Part shown: piece after piece, positions 5,047-6,909 of the stretch
How positions within the stretch are numbered: position 1 is the first letter of the stretch
Layout of the letters: every line of letters starts with the position of its first letter
Assembly: GCA_947584105.1 (NCBI GenBank)
Contig: CANPWK010000057.1
Coordinates: 1-6,909 of the forward strand
Source of the DNA: an uncultured Bacilli bacterium
Lineage (GTDB): Bacteria; Bacillota_I; Bacilli_A; RF39; UBA660
Length of the DNA: 6,909 nucleotides
Direction: 5' to 3'
Translations under genes and position numbers: made by a program
Notes under the pieces: generated by a model
Database searches by the model: none
What the model was told of the DNA's origin: nothing
The model's input: only the letters and a program-made list of their open reading frames with translations

Positions 5047-6177
5047 ATGAATACAATTAAAACTACAAATTTAGCAATATTAGCAAAATCATTTTATTTA
5101 TTAGGAGATTCTTTAAATTATTGTTATGATTGTAAATATTGTAGATTAAATGGAGAAAAGTGCGAAGAAAAACATTATAATATATTACCTAGTCAAATTA
5201 ATCCTAATTTTACTCATTTACCTGTTGCAGTAAATTTATTTTATGGTGATCCTTTATTACAAATAGATAATACTATTAATTATTTAAAAAAGTTAGAGAT
5301 AGCTAAACATAAAGGTCCAGTAATAATTATTACAAAAGGAGATTTTTCAAAATTTCCAGATGTAAAATTTGATTTGGATTTACATGTGGCATTTTCTACT
5401 TTTGGAGTAGATTCACCATTAGATGGCAATACTATGGCAAGATTCGAAAATAATTTAAAGGAAATAAAAAAAAGAAATAATAATTATAAATATTCAATCG
5501 AGTATCGTCCAATAATTTATAATGTTAATGATAGTATTGAAGCTTTTGAGAGAATTTTTAATTTAGCTAAACAGTATGGATTGGCTATCGGATATTCTGG
5601 ATTGCAAGGTAAAAAAGAAAGTGTAAAGATTTGGCAAGAACAAGGTATTAATTTATTACCATATCCAGGATTTAAATTTGGTCACAAAAAAATAATAGAT
5701 GCTAAAGTTGTGCAACTCTTTGAAAAAATGGCTAAAAATTATGGAGTCCCTGTTTTTAGAAAAACTTCTTGCTTATTTTCATATGTTCATAATTTACCGC
5801 GTGATTATAATGCTCACTACTATAGACCAACAGAATTAGGCTGTGATAATTGCGTGATGAAGGAAAAATGTCATACATTTAAACAGAATTTACCATTAGA
5901 AAATGATTTAAGTGATATTATACCTTTTGATTATGAAATAATAAATAAGCAAAATCATATTTGTATATTAAAACAAAAAGGAATATGTGAATTTCCTACT
6001 GAAGATTGTGCACATATTAGTGGGAATATTATTCGAATTACAGAGCCACTGACTACATCTGATGTAAGGGTGATCAAATGGTTAACTGGGTATACAGTAG
6101 ATGCTAATTTTTATGAATCTCCTGAAATTAGCGAAAGTTGGATAAAGGACAAGTCATTATTATTAAAGAAAAGTTAA
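5047..6177 (+). CDS. Radical-SAM-like protein, spore-photolyase-like branch, atypical Cys spacing, 376 aa
   Basis: This is probably a cytoplasmic iron-sulfur enzyme; the substrate is unknown. The start is the ATG eight bases after GGAGG. The order of motifs follows the spore-photolyase-like radical-SAM barrel: an N-terminal Cys cluster (26, 29, 32, with 39 nearby), then VNLFYGDPLLQ (62-72) in place of the family's G.TDPYQP strand, PVIIITKGD (91-99), VAFSTFGVDSP (114-124), ARFENNLKEIKK (131-142) and IEYRPIIYNVNDS (151-163). The first cluster is C-x2-C-x2-C, not the usual C-x3-C-x2-C, so use of S-adenosylmethionine is not assured. A second cluster, C242, C266, C269 and C275, looks like an auxiliary Fe-S site, and C314, C321 and H323 follow. 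The C-terminal ~50 residues are a separate unrecognised piece. It lies 86 bases after LysR with its own promoter. The single gene and LysR neighbour differ from the known paired radical-SAM mobile cassettes with MarR regulators. Confidence 0.75.
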   Translation: MNTIKTTNLAILAKSFYLLGDSLNYCYDCKYCRLNGEKCEEKHYNILPSQINPNFTHLPVAVNLFYGDPLLQIDNTINYLKKLEIAKHKGPVIIITKGDFSKFPDVKFDLDLHVAFSTFGVDSPLDGNTMARFENNLKEIKKRNNNYKYSIEYRPIIYNVNDSIEAFERIFNLAKQYGLAIGYSGLQGKKESVKIWQEQGINLLPYPGFKFGHKKIIDAKVVQLFEKMAKNYGVPVFRKTSCLFSYVHNLPRDYNAHYYRPTELGCDNCVMKEKCHTFKQNLPLENDLSDIIPFDYEIINKQNHICILKQKGICEFPTEDCAHISGNIIRITEPLTTSDVRVIKWLTGYTVDANFYESPEISESWIKDKSLLLKKS

Positions 6178-6293
6178 TTTCAATAATTCAAATAATTTTA
6201 TACTGATGCTCAAACTTTTAAGATAACTATGTAACAAATGCAATGTACAGATTATGTTTGCTGTTAAAAGAGCTTTTTTGTAACTATAAAATC

Positions 6294-6341
6294 AAAAAAT
6301 AAGTTGATACCAATCTATTGAAAGGTAAAAACTTATTTTTT
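6294..6341 (+). repeat. 48-nt hairpin repeat, copy 2 (probable terminator of the radical-SAM-like gene)
   Basis: AAAAAATAAGTT (6294-6305) pairs perfectly with AACTTATTTTTT (6330-6341). Inside are a 2x2 loop, TACC (6308-6311) with GGTA (6324-6327), and a 12-base apical loop (AATCTA, two bases, GAAA). It is the same length and orientation as copy 1 and identical at 43 of 48 positions. The right arm runs into seven T residues (6336-6342), a good intrinsic terminator for the gene ending at 6177. The stretch between that stop and this hairpin holds no supported gene. Its only small frame, 6243-6302, has no ribosome binding site and, like the 861 gene, would stop on the TAA inside the left arm. Confidence 0.8.
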
Positions 6342-6450
6342 TCTATTGTAACTTAATATAATAATTGTAATAAAAATTTTTTGTTATTTACAAGAAGATA
6401 TTTATTACCTTAGTCAGTTCTTTAAAAAAAGTATTAAGAATAATATTAAG

Positions 6451-6498
6451 TGATAGCAATTTTTCTATCAACAGATAAGTTGATATTAGAAACTATCA
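6451..6498. other. Cluster of mutually exclusive inverted repeats upstream of the recombinase module
   Basis: TGATAG (6451-6456) can pair with CTATCA at 6465-6470 or with the identical CTATCA at 6493-6498. The first CTATCA also belongs to TATCAAC (6466-6472), which pairs with GTTGATA (6479-6485) around a 6-base loop. AGATAAGTTGATA (6473-6485) repeats the left arm of hairpin copy 2 apart from one base, followed by a degenerate right arm. This could be a decayed third hairpin copy, an attenuator or a recombinase/regulator binding region. The remainder of 6342-6582 shows nothing I can assign beyond AT-rich short repeats. Confidence 0.35.
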
Positions 6499-6582
6499 TA
6501 AAGACAGGAATATTGTTGTGCTAATAATAATTAATTAAAATCATAAAAAGAAAGTTCCTTTGTGGATAGGAGGGGACAATAT

Positions 6583-6756
6583 ATAAACAAAAATAAAAAA
6601 AAGAAAAAATTGGGGGTAGTTTATAATGTAGTATTTAGTGTAAAAAATAATATAGAAAAAACCGATAAAGAAATAGAGGATATTGTAACAAAAAAGTTAT
6701 TAAGAGTAATTTTAAATCTGGAAAATACAAGTAGCATAGCTTTACATAATCTTTAA
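6583..6756 (+). CDS. Small basic-start protein upstream of the recombinase, 58 aa, apparent ATA start
   Basis: The frame codes for a Lys-rich start (NKNKKKKK), a strand-like LGVVYNVVFSV, then a charged helix (KTDKEIEDIVTKKLLRVILNLE) and a short tail. The alternation of hydrophobic and charged residues looks like a real small alpha/beta protein. From memory, and unchecked, small proteins of this pattern sit just before large serine recombinases in Bacillota elements. The strong Shine-Dalgarno AGGAGG (6568-6573) lies nine bases before an ATA codon (6583-6585), and no ATG exists in frame. The GTG at 6562 lies before that site and cannot use it. A TTG at 6610 has no ribosome site and would remove the basic start. 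Either ATA serves as a weak start or the gene has lost its ATG. It ends 49 bases before the recombinase. Confidence 0.5.
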   Translation: MNKNKKKKKLGVVYNVVFSVKNNIEKTDKEIEDIVTKKLLRVILNLENTSSIALHNL

Positions 6757-6805
6757 TATAATATAGATTTAAGTGTGTTATATCTCAAGAAATGAGGTGT
6801 AGTAA

Positions 6806-6909
6806 ATAGAAAAAGTAGGTGTATATTGTAGGCTATCTGATGAAGATAGATATAAGAAAAATAAAAATGATGATAGTGAGTCAATTGCTAATCAAAAAAG
6901 TATGCTTTT
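6806..6909 (+). CDS. Large serine recombinase, N-terminus only (3' cut by window), apparent ATA start
   Basis: The last 34 codons read EKVGVYCRLSDEDRYKK and SESIANQKSML, the start of a serine recombinase of the large TnpX/TndX-like type common in Bacillota transposons and integrative elements. The nucleophile would be Ser11 in the YCRLS motif, with Arg9 beside it. The enzyme cuts and joins DNA at the element's attachment sites. Two in-frame stops (TAG, TAA at 6800-6805) directly precede the frame, so translation must start after them. The only codon that keeps the usual short N-terminus is ATA at 6806-6808, six bases after GAGGTG (6794-6799). The next ATG (6902) would remove the catalytic Ser. 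A five-codon ORF (ATG 6792, stop TAG 6807-6809) overlaps this ATA as ATAG and might couple translation. The gene may be weakly started or inactive. Only the beginning of the catalytic domain is visible. Confidence 0.85.
   Translation, partial: MEKVGVYCRLSDEDRYKKNKNDDSESIANQKSML

Noticed and set aside
6263..6284. Terminator at AAAAGAGCTTTTTT after the radical-SAM-like gene
   Set aside because: The stem is only four A-T pairs. The 48-nt hairpin just downstream, with seven T residues, is a far better terminator.
1..6909. CRISPR array, insertion sequence ends, rRNA genes
   Set aside because: No spaced direct repeats, terminal inverted repeats with a transposase, or rRNA-like sequence were found on either strand.

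Overview
The window comes from a very AT-rich genome, with GC content by eye around a quarter. Strong AGGAGG-type ribosome binding sites, standard stop codons (TAA mostly, one TGA) and TGG used for Trp point to a low-GC Bacillota (Firmicutes) lineage using the ordinary bacterial code rather than a Mollicute that reads UGA as Trp. The right edge cuts into the start of a large serine recombinase, so the window is probably the recombinase-proximal end of an integrative or transposable element together with its cargo. That reading is inference, because neither element end is visible.

Layout, left to right. (1) The last 53 codons of an unrecognised acidic protein (2-163). (2) Two forward genes of unknown function, 230-790 and 861-1568. 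(3) A 48-nt hairpin repeat that overlaps the stop codon of the second gene (1560-1607). (4) A convergent, reverse-strand gene for a 653-residue protein of unknown family that appears to hold two tandem alpha/beta (Rossmann- or receiver-like) segments (1628-3589). (5) A tRNA-like gene divergent from it, with an intact tRNA frame but an all-A anticodon (3704-3774). (6) A gene-free stretch holding a dyad, a promoter and an intrinsic terminator, which together would give a small RNA or an attenuated leader of about 140 nt (3807-3992). (7) A LysR-family regulator (4055-4960). (8) A radical-SAM-like protein of the spore-photolyase-like branch with an unusual cysteine spacing (5047-6177). (9) A second copy of the hairpin repeat (6294-6341), then a gene-free stretch with competing inverted repeats. 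(10) A 58-codon conserved-looking small ORF and the recombinase start, both of which have ATA where the start codon should be.

How the parts may work together. The two hairpin copies lie in the same orientation and enclose about 4.7 kb: the 653-residue protein, the tRNA-like gene, the small-RNA region, the LysR regulator and the radical-SAM-like protein. This looks like a cargo island. LysR is a plausible regulator of the radical-SAM-like gene 86 bases downstream, which has a palindrome over its -35 region. The 653-residue protein and the divergent tRNA-like gene are the best candidate for an undescribed system, but their functional link rests on proximity only. Nearly every promoter in the window is an extended -10 (TGnTATAAT) without a clear -35, and in several genes it sits so close to the ribosome binding site that the mRNA would begin at the Shine-Dalgarno sequence.
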